Shown in pieces: positions 1 to 8,512 of a stretch of 64,000 nucleotides of DNA (the first letter of the stretch is position 1; each line of letters begins with the position of its first letter). The position numbers and the translations under genes are program-made. The stretch covers positions 496,001 to 560,000 of the forward strand of contig NZ_SMFQ01000003.1 in the NCBI RefSeq assembly GCF_004339015.1, read 5' to 3'. Source of the stretch: Cocleimonas flava (GTDB lineage Bacteria > Pseudomonadota > Gammaproteobacteria > Thiotrichales > Thiotrichaceae). The notes beneath the pieces were generated by a model that made no database searches, had not been told where the DNA came from, and worked only from the letters and a program-made list of their open reading frames with translations.

Positions 1-169
1 CTAAGATTATAAGATAGTAGTGTACTTTTAATCGAACGACACTAAAAATCAAACATTTTCGTGAAATATTTTAGATTTTTTTCATTTTAAAATAATTTCT
101 CGCTGAAAATTTCATATCTAAACCTCCCTCGATAATTTTCAATATCGGCCTACATCCTGCATTTTCAAT

Positions 170-197
170 AAAAAAACGCCTGTAAGTGGGGGGGTGC
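170..197 (-). terminator. C-rich terminator-like element E1
   Basis: Member of the window-wide family with core CACCCCCC(T/C)ACTT, then GGC and a T-tract, here read on the minus strand just after the antiporter gene that ends at 255. It has seven C's in the run and no obvious strong stem. Confidence 0.6.
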
Positions 198-254
198 AAA
201 TAATCAATAAAAGAGCTAAGTCAGAGCATGAATATCAATTTACAGATAGTTACA

Positions 255-1484
255 TTAGATAAAATTACCAATAAACCACGTTGCCAGAAAACCAATACTG
301 TAGGCCAATAATAAATGCCCTGCAAAACGTGCATAACTAACAAAGCTTAATAACTCATGCCCTGCTTTACTCATGGCGATAATACCCGCAGCAGAACCTA
401 TTATGAGTAAAGAACCTCCAACACCCACGGCATATACCAGAGTAATCCATTCACCAATTTGCATCTCCACCCCTGAATGCAAAACAGCCGCTGTCAGTGG
501 CACGTTGTCTACCAACGCAGAAAACATTCCCAATGAATAATTCGCCAGTTGAACCGGTAATACGTCATACAGTTTAATTAAATGATCGAGTGTACCTAAT
601 TGTTTGAGCATGCCAACCATCAGCAGCACACCTAAGAAGAACAGCAAGGCATCAAACTCAATTTCTCGGATATTACGCATAATGTCTTCATCGTGATTGA
701 GGAATTGCATAATAATAAAGAGCAAACCCAGCGACACCAGGAAGGTCAAAACAGGTGGTACACCATAAAGTACGTTTAGTACCAGAATACTGATAATAGT
801 CAGCAAGAACTGCACACCAGCCAGTATATCCATACGCGGAATTGTAGATTCAACGCGCTGGACTTCGACTTCACCTTTTAGGTTATATCCCAGTATCAAC
901 GCTAATGACATCAAGCCGATAAATGCAGGCAATGCAAGAATGAGCAGATTAAGAATAGACACTTTACCTGCCATAAATATCATCAAGGTGGTTACATCAC
1001 CCGTAATCAAAGCGACTCCACCGGAGTTAACACCAAATACGATTACTGCAGCGAATCTTAAGAAGTCGGCTTTTGGCAGTTTAAGCGGCAACAGTAAACT
1101 CATACACACCAGAGTGGAAGTCACGTTATCGGCTAATGATGAGAAGATGAAAGCAAAGATCGCGGTAATCAAGAGTAATCGGCGCTTCCCCAATCGTTCT
1201 GGTAATAAGCGCATCACCAGTTTTGAAATCAAACCGCGATTATTCAGGTAAGCCACGAAGGTCATTGCCGATACCAGAAACAACCATAGCGAGGCTATTT
1301 CCAGCAGGTTTTCATCCAGCGCATGTCGTGCTTCTTCGATATCTGGATCGTGTGCTACAAAATACAAAAGCCAAACCAGACTCCCGAAAAACAAGGTGGT
1401 TTTCGCCTTATTGATGTGGGTTAAATCTTCGATAACGATGCTTATAAAGCCAAGCGCAATAAATACCAACAGCAAGGTATCCAT
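255..1484 (-). CDS. nhaD: NhaD-type Na+/H+ antiporter
   Basis: Inner-membrane ion transporter that would exchange Na+ for H+. The roughly 410-residue protein is almost entirely hydrophobic helices and carries the segment SSLADNVTSTLVCMS and a second LVDNVPLTAAV repeat, a pattern typical of the ion transporter superfamily (NhaD/ArsB) with two inverted halves. The frame extends upstream to a TTG at 1559, but the ATG at 1484 has a good ribosome site (GGAG, 8 bases upstream) and was chosen. It is a single gene followed by terminator-like element E1. Family assignment is firm; the transported ion is inferred. Confidence 0.8.
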   Translation of the reverse strand: MDTLLLVFIALGFISIVIEDLTHINKAKTTLFFGSLVWLLYFVAHDPDIEEARHALDENLLEIASLWLFLVSAMTFVAYLNNRGLISKLVMRLLPERLGKRRLLLITAIFAFIFSSLADNVTSTLVCMSLLLPLKLPKADFLRFAAVIVFGVNSGGVALITGDVTTLMIFMAGKVSILNLLILALPAFIGLMSLALILGYNLKGEVEVQRVESTIPRMDILAGVQFLLTIISILVLNVLYGVPPVLTFLVSLGLLFIIMQFLNHDEDIMRNIREIEFDALLFFLGVLLMVGMLKQLGTLDHLIKLYDVLPVQLANYSLGMFSALVDNVPLTAAVLHSGVEMQIGEWITLVYAVGVGGSLLIIGSAAGIIAMSKAGHELLSFVSYARFAGHLLLAYSIGFLATWFIGNFI

Positions 1485-1616
1485 TATTAAATCTCCAGCG
1501 CGAACGCGCTTACCTAAAGAAAGGTCGGCATTATTAATAATCTTAAGCGTAGAAATCAACCATTACTTGCATCTATTTATACTACTATCAACACTGTTTA
1601 TAAGACTCTTAAATAA

Positions 1617-2879
1617 CTATAATTGACCACTCGGGTATTGCGAGATTTCTTCCATCAATGTTGCATTTTCAAAACGATCAGGTGAAAAATATTTCAGGTA
1701 TTCGGGAGTTTGTTGATTGGTGATTATCTCCGCCATTAATTCACCCGAAGCACAGCCTGCCATGGTTCCATAACCTGCAAATGCGCCTGACACATAAAGC
1801 CCCTGTTCCAGTTCACCCATTACCGGCAAATTGTCATCGGTTCTGGTGTAGTAGCCGGCGAAATGCGTCACTGATGTTGGTATCTCATTGGCGTAAGCAC
1901 TGATGGCGGGAATAAAACGACTCGCGCCTTTTAGCACCACACTGACAAATTCATCATCCGCAAAAATATCCCATTGTGGTTGTTCTTGTTGCTGATTATA
2001 CGCCCAACCCATTTTGATCTGGTCTTGTCCTTCTGGTTTGATATGCAGTCCAGCGGGGAATTCTTCCAGCAGCCAATGATATTCTTCGTACTCATTCATC
2101 AACTTCTCTTCATCTGGATTCCATTGAAGATACTGGCTATCCGCATAAATAGTAAACGGCATATCACGCGGTATTATTTGTTTGGTATCTTTAAAAACAA
2201 ACTTTCGCTGCTTGATATTATAGATAGGAAGCTCGTAACCCAGGGATTTGGCGTGTTGTTGAATAAAGGGACCAGACGCCAGTAACAAATCTGTTGTTTC
2301 CAGTGAAGCACCCGATTCAAATGAAAGCTTGAATTGACTTGATGCCGTTCTATCGAGTTCAACAACCTCTTCTGTGAGCAATTTCACGCCATTCTGTCTG
2401 GCGAGTTTTAATAACATCGAGCCCAGTGCATACACTTCTATCGAGCCGGCTTTATTAATGTGTTCTACCGCTTTTACAGAATCATCCAGATAGGGTTTGG
2501 TTTTCTGGATTAGTTCGTGATCTTCTAATCGCTGGATATCTCCTATTTCACCAGAGTCCGTGTCGGTTAAAGGAAAGATCGAGTGATTGTCTTTATGTGT
2601 CACAAAGTCATACCCGCTGTATTTCATGTTGAAGCAGTTATCACAATCCTTACTAAAGGCTTTCATTAAATCAATACTGTGACCGATGAATCTATTCATC
2701 ATGGATTGAGGCCAGTATTCCCTGAAATTTTCACCCGAACAACTGGTGGTAAACGATAGCGGCTGAAGTTTATCGATCAGGATGATCTCATCAAATACGC
2801 CCAGTTTTGATAGATAGTAAGCACTTGATACACCACTGATTCCAGCACCTAATATGGCGATTGATCTATTCTTTCTCAT
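1617..2879 (-). CDS. FAD-dependent amino acid oxidase/dehydrogenase (DAO family)
   Basis: The N-terminus has a dinucleotide-binding motif (AILGAGISGVSSAYYLSKLG) followed by a DAO-type fold of about 420 residues ending with the family's C-terminal segment GLYVSGAFAGYGTMAGCASGE (shown in two parts: GLYVSGAFAG, YGTMAGCASGE). It probably oxidises an amino or imino acid and passes electrons to O2 or the respiratory chain. The frame reaches 2951, but the ATG at 2879 is preceded by AGGA at good spacing and sits directly before the FAD motif. It is divergent from tpa across a 311-bp control region, so a role in handling alanine or another amine from the taurine route is possible but unproven. Substrate unknown. 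Confidence 0.75.
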   Translation of the reverse strand: MRKNRSIAILGAGISGVSSAYYLSKLGVFDEIILIDKLQPLSFTTSCSGENFREYWPQSMMNRFIGHSIDLMKAFSKDCDNCFNMKYSGYDFVTHKDNHSIFPLTDTDSGEIGDIQRLEDHELIQKTKPYLDDSVKAVEHINKAGSIEVYALGSMLLKLARQNGVKLLTEEVVELDRTASSQFKLSFESGASLETTDLLLASGPFIQQHAKSLGYELPIYNIKQRKFVFKDTKQIIPRDMPFTIYADSQYLQWNPDEEKLMNEYEEYHWLLEEFPAGLHIKPEGQDQIKMGWAYNQQQEQPQWDIFADDEFVSVVLKGASRFIPAISAYANEIPTSVTHFAGYYTRTDDNLPVMGELEQGLYVSGAFAGYGTMAGCASGELMAEIITNQQTPEYLKYFSPDRFENATLMEEISQYPSGQL

Positions 2880-3022
2880 TAAGGGCATCCTAAAAATATA
2901 ATCATGAAAGCAATCGGAATATCTTTCGAAGTCAATTCGAAGACAGTTCAAAAACTATGAATACTAGTATTTTGCCATTTCAGTCTCTAGTACCAGATAG
3001 CTTTTATCCGGTTTGATCATGG

Positions 3023-3092
3023 TGCCAGTCAGCTCATTTTGGGTTAATTGGAGGGATAGTTTTATCCAGACTGGCACTATACAAAAATGAGC
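3023..3092. promoter_or_regulatory. paired inverted repeats upstream of tpa, candidate TauR operator
   Basis: TGCCAGTC (3023-3030) is inverted as GACTGGCA (3069-3076), and GCTCATTTT (3032-3040) is inverted as AAAATGAGC (3084-3092). The two blocks keep the same order, so the repeats interleave instead of forming one nested palindrome. They lie about 100-170 bp before the tpa start in the divergent region. Binding by the nearby MocR regulator is inferred. Confidence 0.5.
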
Positions 3093-3190
3093 CGTATAGA
3101 CTACAGTTAGGAAATACCGTACAGAATCAATAAAGAGTATTGATAAACTGTATCTATTTACTATCTCAGTTATCTCAGAGGGAGAAAATC

Positions 3191-4582
3191 ATGGGTAATA
3201 CCAACGTTAATACCACACCAGCTACCGAAATCGACGAACTAGCAGCAAAAGATCAAAAACACGTTTGGCATCATCTTACGCAACATAAAGGCTTTGAAAC
3301 AACCACGCCCATGATGATGGTTTCTGGAGAAGGTTTAAGAATAACCGACGATAAAGGCAATGAATATCTTGATGCTGTTGCTGGCGCTGTCTGGACTGTA
3401 AACGTTGGCTATGGCCGCGAGCGTATCGCCAAAGCAGTTTACGAGCAAATCAAAACCATGAACTTCTTTGCAGGTTCTATGGGTAGCGCACCTGGCGCAC
3501 AATTCGCAGAAATGCTGATTGATAAAATGCCTGGCATGAACCGCGTTTATTATTCGAACTCAGGTTCTGAAGCGAATGAAAAAGCCTTCAAAATGGTTCG
3601 TCAGATTTCACACAACAAATATGACGGCAAGAAACATAAGATTCTTTTCCGTGAGCGTGACTATCACGGTACTACTATCACCGCTTTGAGCGCTACGGGA
3701 CAACTTCAACGTAAAGACCAGTACGGTCCGTTTACACCGGGTTTTGTTGAATTCCCACACTGTTGTGAATACCGTTCGCAGTTTGAAGATACGACTGACT
3801 ACGGTGTAAAAGCAGCACTGGAAATGGAAAAAGTAATCCTCGCTGAAGGCCCAGATACAGTCGGTGCCGTTATTGTAGAGCCAATTACAGCAGGTGGCGG
3901 CGTAATTACACCACCAGCTGGATACTACGAAAAAATTCAGGAACTTTGCAAAAAATACAACCTACTATTAATTGTCGATGAAGTGGTTTGTGGTCTTGGA
4001 CGCACAGGAACATGGTTCGGTTACCAGCATTTCGGCATCAAGCCAGATATCGTAACAATGGCAAAAGGCGTTGCTTCTGGTTATGCAGCTATCTCTTGTA
4101 CCGTAACGACTGAAGAAGTCTTCAATATGTTTAAAGAAGACCCAAGCGATAATATGAGCTACTTCCGTGATATCTCTACCTTTGGTGGTTGTACTGCTGG
4201 TCCGGCAGCGGCTATCGAAAACATGAAGATCATCGAAGAAGAAAACCTACTTGAGAACGTAACCAAGATGGGTGAGTACGCGATGGATAGAATGCTTGCG
4301 CTGAAAGAAAAGCATGCAATGATCGGTGATGTACGTGGTAAAGGTTTGTTCTTAGGTATCGAGCTCGTAAAAGATCGCGAAACCAAAGAGCCTATGGATG
4401 AAAGCGTTTCAGTAGCAATCGCAGCTGATTGTATGAAAAATGGCGTTATTATCGGCAGAACAAATCGTAGCTTTGCAACATTGAATAACACGCTATGTCT
4501 TGCACCTGCTTTAATCGCGACAAAAGATGATATCGATGAAATTATGGATGCGATTGACGCTGCAATTACTCGATTAAGTTAA
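3191..4582 (+). CDS. tpa: taurine-pyruvate aminotransferase
   Basis: Class-III PLP aminotransferase of about 463 residues that transfers the amino group of taurine to pyruvate, giving sulfoacetaldehyde and L-alanine. The PLP lysine is in TMAKGVASGY (about residue 292), with the upstream DEVVCGLGRTG segment binding the cofactor. The frame is open from 3140, but the ATG at 3191 follows GAGGGAG at ideal spacing. The assignment as Tpa rather than another omega-transaminase rests on overall sequence style and on the neighbours: a MocR regulator just downstream and xsc, pta and other sulfonate genes within 25 kb. It is closed by terminator E2. No alanine dehydrogenase, which usually regenerates pyruvate, lies nearby. 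Confidence 0.88.
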   Translation: MGNTNVNTTPATEIDELAAKDQKHVWHHLTQHKGFETTTPMMMVSGEGLRITDDKGNEYLDAVAGAVWTVNVGYGRERIAKAVYEQIKTMNFFAGSMGSAPGAQFAEMLIDKMPGMNRVYYSNSGSEANEKAFKMVRQISHNKYDGKKHKILFRERDYHGTTITALSATGQLQRKDQYGPFTPGFVEFPHCCEYRSQFEDTTDYGVKAALEMEKVILAEGPDTVGAVIVEPITAGGGVITPPAGYYEKIQELCKKYNLLLIVDEVVCGLGRTGTWFGYQHFGIKPDIVTMAKGVASGYAAISCTVTTEEVFNMFKEDPSDNMSYFRDISTFGGCTAGPAAAIENMKIIEEENLLENVTKMGEYAMDRMLALKEKHAMIGDVRGKGLFLGIELVKDRETKEPMDESVSVAIAADCMKNGVIIGRTNRSFATLNNTLCLAPALIATKDDIDEIMDAIDAAITRLS

Positions 4583-4606
4583 CGCTAAGCGATTAATTTA
4601 TAACAA

Positions 4607-4651
4607 AATGCCTAAAATTGGGTCACCCCCCTACTTTTAGGCATTTTTTTT
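4607..4651 (+). terminator. terminator of tpa, C-rich element E2
   Basis: AATGCCTAAAA (4607-4617) pairs with TTTTAGGCATT (4635-4645), an 11-bp stem whose loop carries the family core CACCCCCCTAC, followed by a run of eight T's. This is the clearest member in which the core lies in the loop of a true intrinsic terminator. Confidence 0.85.
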
Positions 4652-4730
4652 GGCTACACTTATAGATGCAACCAAACGTTAAACTAATTTAGATTTCCCT
4701 CACAAATTAGACATTAACTAAGTTGTAAGA

Positions 4731-4790
4731 ATCTGCCATCACTCTCCTTAGGGAGTTAGTGGTGGTGGATTTTTATTTTTTTAAATTCCT
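4731..4790 (+). terminator. second hairpin, possible leader attenuator of tauR
   Basis: AATCTGCC...CTCC pairs imperfectly with GGAG...GGTGGATT around a TTAG loop, then a TTTTTATTTTTTT stretch. It lies after terminator E2 and before the MocR gene at 4832, so it either ends a short transcript or attenuates the regulator. An inverted repeat CTAATTT/AAATTAG (about 4684-4711) lies just before it. Confidence 0.5.
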
Positions 4791-4831
4791 TTTTCTAAAC
4801 TATACTGATTCTCATAGAATAAATATAAGAG

Positions 4832-6364
4832 ATGGATCTATCGCTGGGTCCGATATGGGATCAGAATAATCTATATAAAAAGAGACAATCGAGTTTGACT
4901 GAATATCTATTTCAACTATCAGAAACATCAACTGGGACGCTGCAATCCCGTATCCAGGAAATGATGGTGTCAGCGATCGTCAATCGTCATGTAAGGCCCG
5001 GCATGCCATTGCCTTCGGGACGAAAATTAGCGGATCAATTAAAAGTCTCTCGAAATACGGTAGTACTTGCCTATCAAAACCTAGTGGATGAGGGTTTTAT
5101 CGAAACGCGTCAACGCAGTGGCTATTACGTTTGTGAAGATGTGCTATCGGGTTATGCAAATACAAAACCACAAGACACAGAAACCAAAGGAAAATCCAGC
5201 TTAGACTGGAAACAGCTCTTCAGTATTCAACCGAGTAAATTTGTTACCGCAAGAAAAGAACAAGACTGGCAAAACTTTCCCTACGCTTTTTTATACGGTC
5301 AATACGACAAAGAAATATTTCCTATCTCAGACTGGCGCGAATGCTGCCGTGATGCCGCAAGTATCTCTGCTATTTACGACTGGGCTTCTGATCATATCGA
5401 TCAGGACAACTCAGAACTAATCGATCAAATCCATAACAAGCTATTACCTCGTCGTGGCATATTTGTTGAACCGGATGAAATACTGGTAACACTGGGCGCA
5501 CAAAACGCAATTTTTCTCGCAGCGCAGCTTTTACTCAACAAAGACAAAACCATCGGCATTGAAAACCCCGGTTATGTCGATGCAAGAAACACCTTTCTTA
5601 CCCAAACCGATAAGGTTGCCTGCCTTGATGTGGATGAAGATGGTTTAGTCATCGACAAAAAACTGGATAACTGTGATTGCGTGTATATTACGCCGAGCCA
5701 CCAATACCCAACCACGGTGACCATGCCGCAAAAACGTCGAACTCAGCTATTACAGAAAGCGAAAGATGAAAACTTCATTATCATTGAAGACGATTACGAA
5801 GCAGAACTGACCTACAATAAAAAACCACTCGCCGCCCTGAAAAGTCAGGATTCCGACGGGCGCGTGATCTACATCGGCAGTATTTCAAAAACACTGGCGC
5901 CAGGTATTCGTTTAGGTTTTATGGTGGCACCCAAGGAATTTATCGAAGAAGCCCGCGTGTTAAGGCGCTTGATGTTGAAACATCCGCCGAGTAATAATCA
6001 ATTTATCATCGCGCGTTTCTTACAACGCGGCTATCACGACTCCTTGATTCGTAAACTCAGCCTCACGCTATATAAGCGTTCCAACACGATGCGTGCTCAG
6101 ATAGATGAGAATTTCCCCGGAGAGGCATTAGAGTCACAACACGGCGGTTCTGCACTCTGGATAAAAGGCCCCAAAGGATTAGATTCTCGCAAGCTCGCTG
6201 AAGAGCTTTTAAATGAAGGCGTTCTGATTGAACCCGGTGATGTGTATTTCTACCCGAAAAAAGATAAGTGCGAATATTTCCGTTTAGGGTTCTCTTCATT
6301 ACCAGAAGAAAAAATTGCCACAGGTATCGAAAAGATCGTAGAAAAAATTAAGCAATTAACTTAA
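4832..6364 (+). CDS. tauR: MocR/PdxR-type regulator (TauR-like)
   Basis: A fusion of an N-terminal GntR winged helix (about residues 35-105, SGRKLADQLKVSRNTVVLAY) with a type-I aminotransferase-like domain. The PLP lysine is in SISKTLAPG, and DDYEAEL is also present. MocR proteins bind DNA through the N-domain and sense an amine bound to PLP. Position directly after tpa on the same strand makes it the likely taurine-responsive activator TauR. The ATG at 4832 has only a weak, very close AAGAG. A later start would cut into the winged helix, so the full frame is kept. Followed by element E3. Confidence 0.82.
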   Translation: MDLSLGPIWDQNNLYKKRQSSLTEYLFQLSETSTGTLQSRIQEMMVSAIVNRHVRPGMPLPSGRKLADQLKVSRNTVVLAYQNLVDEGFIETRQRSGYYVCEDVLSGYANTKPQDTETKGKSSLDWKQLFSIQPSKFVTARKEQDWQNFPYAFLYGQYDKEIFPISDWRECCRDAASISAIYDWASDHIDQDNSELIDQIHNKLLPRRGIFVEPDEILVTLGAQNAIFLAAQLLLNKDKTIGIENPGYVDARNTFLTQTDKVACLDVDEDGLVIDKKLDNCDCVYITPSHQYPTTVTMPQKRRTQLLQKAKDENFIIIEDDYEAELTYNKKPLAALKSQDSDGRVIYIGSISKTLAPGIRLGFMVAPKEFIEEARVLRRLMLKHPPSNNQFIIARFLQRGYHDSLIRKLSLTLYKRSNTMRAQIDENFPGEALESQHGGSALWIKGPKGLDSRKLAEELLNEGVLIEPGDVYFYPKKDKCEYFRLGFSSLPEEKIATGIEKIVEKIKQLT

Positions 6365-6376
6365 ATAATTGCTGTT

Positions 6377-6406
6377 GCCACCCCCCTACTTTGGAGGCTT
6401 TTTTTT
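6377..6406 (+). terminator. C-rich terminator-like element E3
   Basis: Core CACCCCCCTACTTT followed by GGAGGC and eight T's, 12 bases after the MocR stop. Only a short GCC/GGC pairing is available, so a conventional stem is weak. Confidence 0.6.
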
Positions 6407-6504
6407 CTTACATTTCAACTTTCTATTAAATGGTAGCTAAGTACAAATACCAAACTAAATAGGGTATTATGGCTAATCTTTGCTAGTAAATACAAAAAAC
6501 CTAT

Positions 6505-7302
6505 ATGGCCGATTCCGACGATAAAAACTCAACGACCAATTCAACCTTACTTCGTGGACTTTCGATACTTCAATCAGTATCGAATTCAAGCCGGCCACTT
6601 TCAATCACTGACTTAGTAGCAGAGCTCAATTTAGCAAAACCAACCGTTCACAGAATTGCAACGCAACTCGAAGCGAATGGTTATTTGCAAAGAGATCCGA
6701 TTGATAAACGCTTTATCATTGGAGACGAATTACAGAGTTTATCGCTGAAAATTATTTCAAATGCTTCTCTAGGTGCGCCCCGACATGCCATTCTTGAAGC
6801 CCTTTCAGAAGAAGTTGAAGAAACGTGTAATTGCACCATGCTGGATGGCAATCACATTGTTTATTTTGACCGTGTTGAATGCAATTGGCCGATTAAAATC
6901 AATTTGCGACCCGGTTCACGTTTACCACTTCACGCCACATCCAGTGGCAAACTATTTCTTGCTCACATGAAACCGAGAGAGAGAAAACGTCTGTTAAATG
7001 CAGCGCAACTGTCGCAAAATACAGAGCAGACAATGGTTTCGCCTGAAACGCTAGAAGTCGAATTAAAAAAGATTAAAGCGGAAGGTGTTTCTTATGACAA
7101 CGAAGAATTACTAAAAGGCATGGTTGCAATCGCTGTACCAGTGTTTAATAACGATAATAAAATCTGCTTTACCGTAGCGATTCATGCGCCTACAACCCGT
7201 CATTCTATAGACAGTCTGCGCCAATTCATTCCCGCATTGAAACGAGCGTCAGCGGCATTGGCATCTAGTTATTGTGATAGCCTTAGCGATAACAATGAAT
7301 AA
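6505..7302 (+). CDS. IclR-family transcriptional regulator (first copy)
   Basis: 265 residues: N-terminal winged helix (TNSTLLRGLSILQSV, then SITDLVAELNLAKPTVHRIA) followed by an IclR effector domain (DRVECNWPIKINLRPGSRLP, SGKLFLAHM). It is clearly a paralogue of the second IclR protein encoded at 14109-14888, which shares the DRxESNWPxxI and LPLHxTxxGKLFLA segments. It lies between the TauR-like gene and the isethionate-type TRAP operon, so it could be the IseR-like regulator. Which IclR protein controls which promoter cannot be told from sequence. The start has no clear ribosome site. Confidence 0.8.
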   Translation: MADSDDKNSTTNSTLLRGLSILQSVSNSSRPLSITDLVAELNLAKPTVHRIATQLEANGYLQRDPIDKRFIIGDELQSLSLKIISNASLGAPRHAILEALSEEVEETCNCTMLDGNHIVYFDRVECNWPIKINLRPGSRLPLHATSSGKLFLAHMKPRERKRLLNAAQLSQNTEQTMVSPETLEVELKKIKAEGVSYDNEELLKGMVAIAVPVFNNDNKICFTVAIHAPTTRHSIDSLRQFIPALKRASAALASSYCDSLSDNNE

Positions 7303-7339
7303 CAAAGTATAAATACGACAAGACTGAAAGCGAAATAAA

Positions 7340-7368
7340 GTCACCCCCCTACTTTGAGGCGTTTTTTT
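7340..7368 (+). terminator. C-rich terminator-like element E4
   Basis: AAAG-TCACCCCCCTA-CTTT followed by GAGGCG and seven T's, between the convergent IclR and DUF599 genes. The stem is only four base pairs. Confidence 0.6.
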
Positions 7369-7416
7369 ATTTACACCTAAACGAACTAATTATTAAACAA
7401 GGGTAACTATAGATAA

Positions 7417-8121
7417 CTACCGAGCTTTAAGAATAGCGAGTGCTTTAGAGTGATATTCACGACGGTATAGAATAATCACAACCCACGTTGACGATAATAT
7501 AAAAGCAAACGGATGGAAGAACCAACTTAACTCGGCCAACGCAAAATAATATGCGCGTAACCCGTCATTAAAATGATTCGCTGCAAGGCTACTCAATTGC
7601 GCAAGTTGTCTGGATTTTGCTTTAGCATTTTCTGTTTCGCACTCTTTGGCAGCTGGAATAGAACCCAGAAATGTTGAACAGTAAGAATGTTGCCTAATCG
7701 ACCAGGTAAACTTAAAGAAAGCGAACATAAAAATAACGATCAGCACCAATACTTTTAACTCCCACAATACTTTTGATGTGGTTTGAGAAAACGGAATATT
7801 CTGGAACACTTTTAATACGTCATCACCGGCACCAATCAACGCGAGCGAACTGGCTATAATCAACATAGTGGTTGATGCGAAGAAGCTTTCTTTACGAATT
7901 AAGCCATTGATTACCTGACTATCCATAATACGGTTATCGCGTTTAATCAGCTCCGAAGCCCATTCATTCCGGACAACGTTCATTTCAGCTAATAAGCCTA
8001 CTTTGTGTGTATAAAACTTATAACGGGTAAATCGAATATAGACTATCCATATTATGATAAACCACGACAATGCGATTAAATCGAGAGATGAAATCCCTAC
8101 ATTACTTAACGCTGCTAACAC
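7417..8121 (-). CDS. DUF599 family membrane protein
   Basis: 234 residues with four predicted membrane helices (near residues 10-30, 75-95, 110-130 and 195-220). The HKVGLLAEMNVVRNEWASEL and IKRDNRIMDSQVINGLIRKE segments match the DUF599 family. The start is a GTG at 8121. Function unknown for the family. It is convergent with the first IclR gene and shows no link to sulfonate genes except position. Confidence 0.75.
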   Translation of the reverse strand: MLAALSNVGISSLDLIALSWFIIIWIVYIRFTRYKFYTHKVGLLAEMNVVRNEWASELIKRDNRIMDSQVINGLIRKESFFASTTMLIIASSLALIGAGDDVLKVFQNIPFSQTTSKVLWELKVLVLIVIFMFAFFKFTWSIRQHSYCSTFLGSIPAAKECETENAKAKSRQLAQLSSLAANHFNDGLRAYYFALAELSWFFHPFAFILSSTWVVIILYRREYHSKALAILKAR

Positions 8122-8459
8122 GATAAATTGACCATAATGATGAAATCCGCTTTTTTACTCTATGTCTTGTGAGTGCTTGTTAAATAAATATATGAGTGCA
8201 ATCTCAAACGTTACAAATAAATACTGTTAAAACTACCTGTGAACTATACCCGATAAGTAATCATCATTCCCAATACCACGATAACTTTTTTAAACGTATT
8301 ATCTTATTACTATCAATAAGGTAAGCGTATTTTTGACAAACGTAACCCGTGGCGTGATGCTAAAAACATGGCGTGATACAAAGAGACGGGATGTTCATTA
8401 AAAATGCTAAAACCAATTCACTGATTTAAGTAAACACGCCTTGATACGATTTCTGTATA
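8122..8459. other. intergenic region upstream of the DUF599 gene
   Basis: No coding frame recognised. Two direct copies of TGGCGTGAT occur at 8350-8358 and 8369-8377. Nothing else stands out. Confidence 0.4.
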
Positions 8460-8494
8460 AAAAAAGGCCGCTAAAAATTAGCGGCCTTTTTTAT
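8460..8494 (-). terminator. terminator of the TRAP operon
   Basis: A perfect stem GGCCGCTAA/TTAGCGGCC flanked by an A-tract and a T-tract, so it can work on both strands. It lies just after the DctM gene end and does not carry the C-rich core. Confidence 0.9.
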
Positions 8495-8512
8495 CTATAA
8501 GCTAAATGCTAT

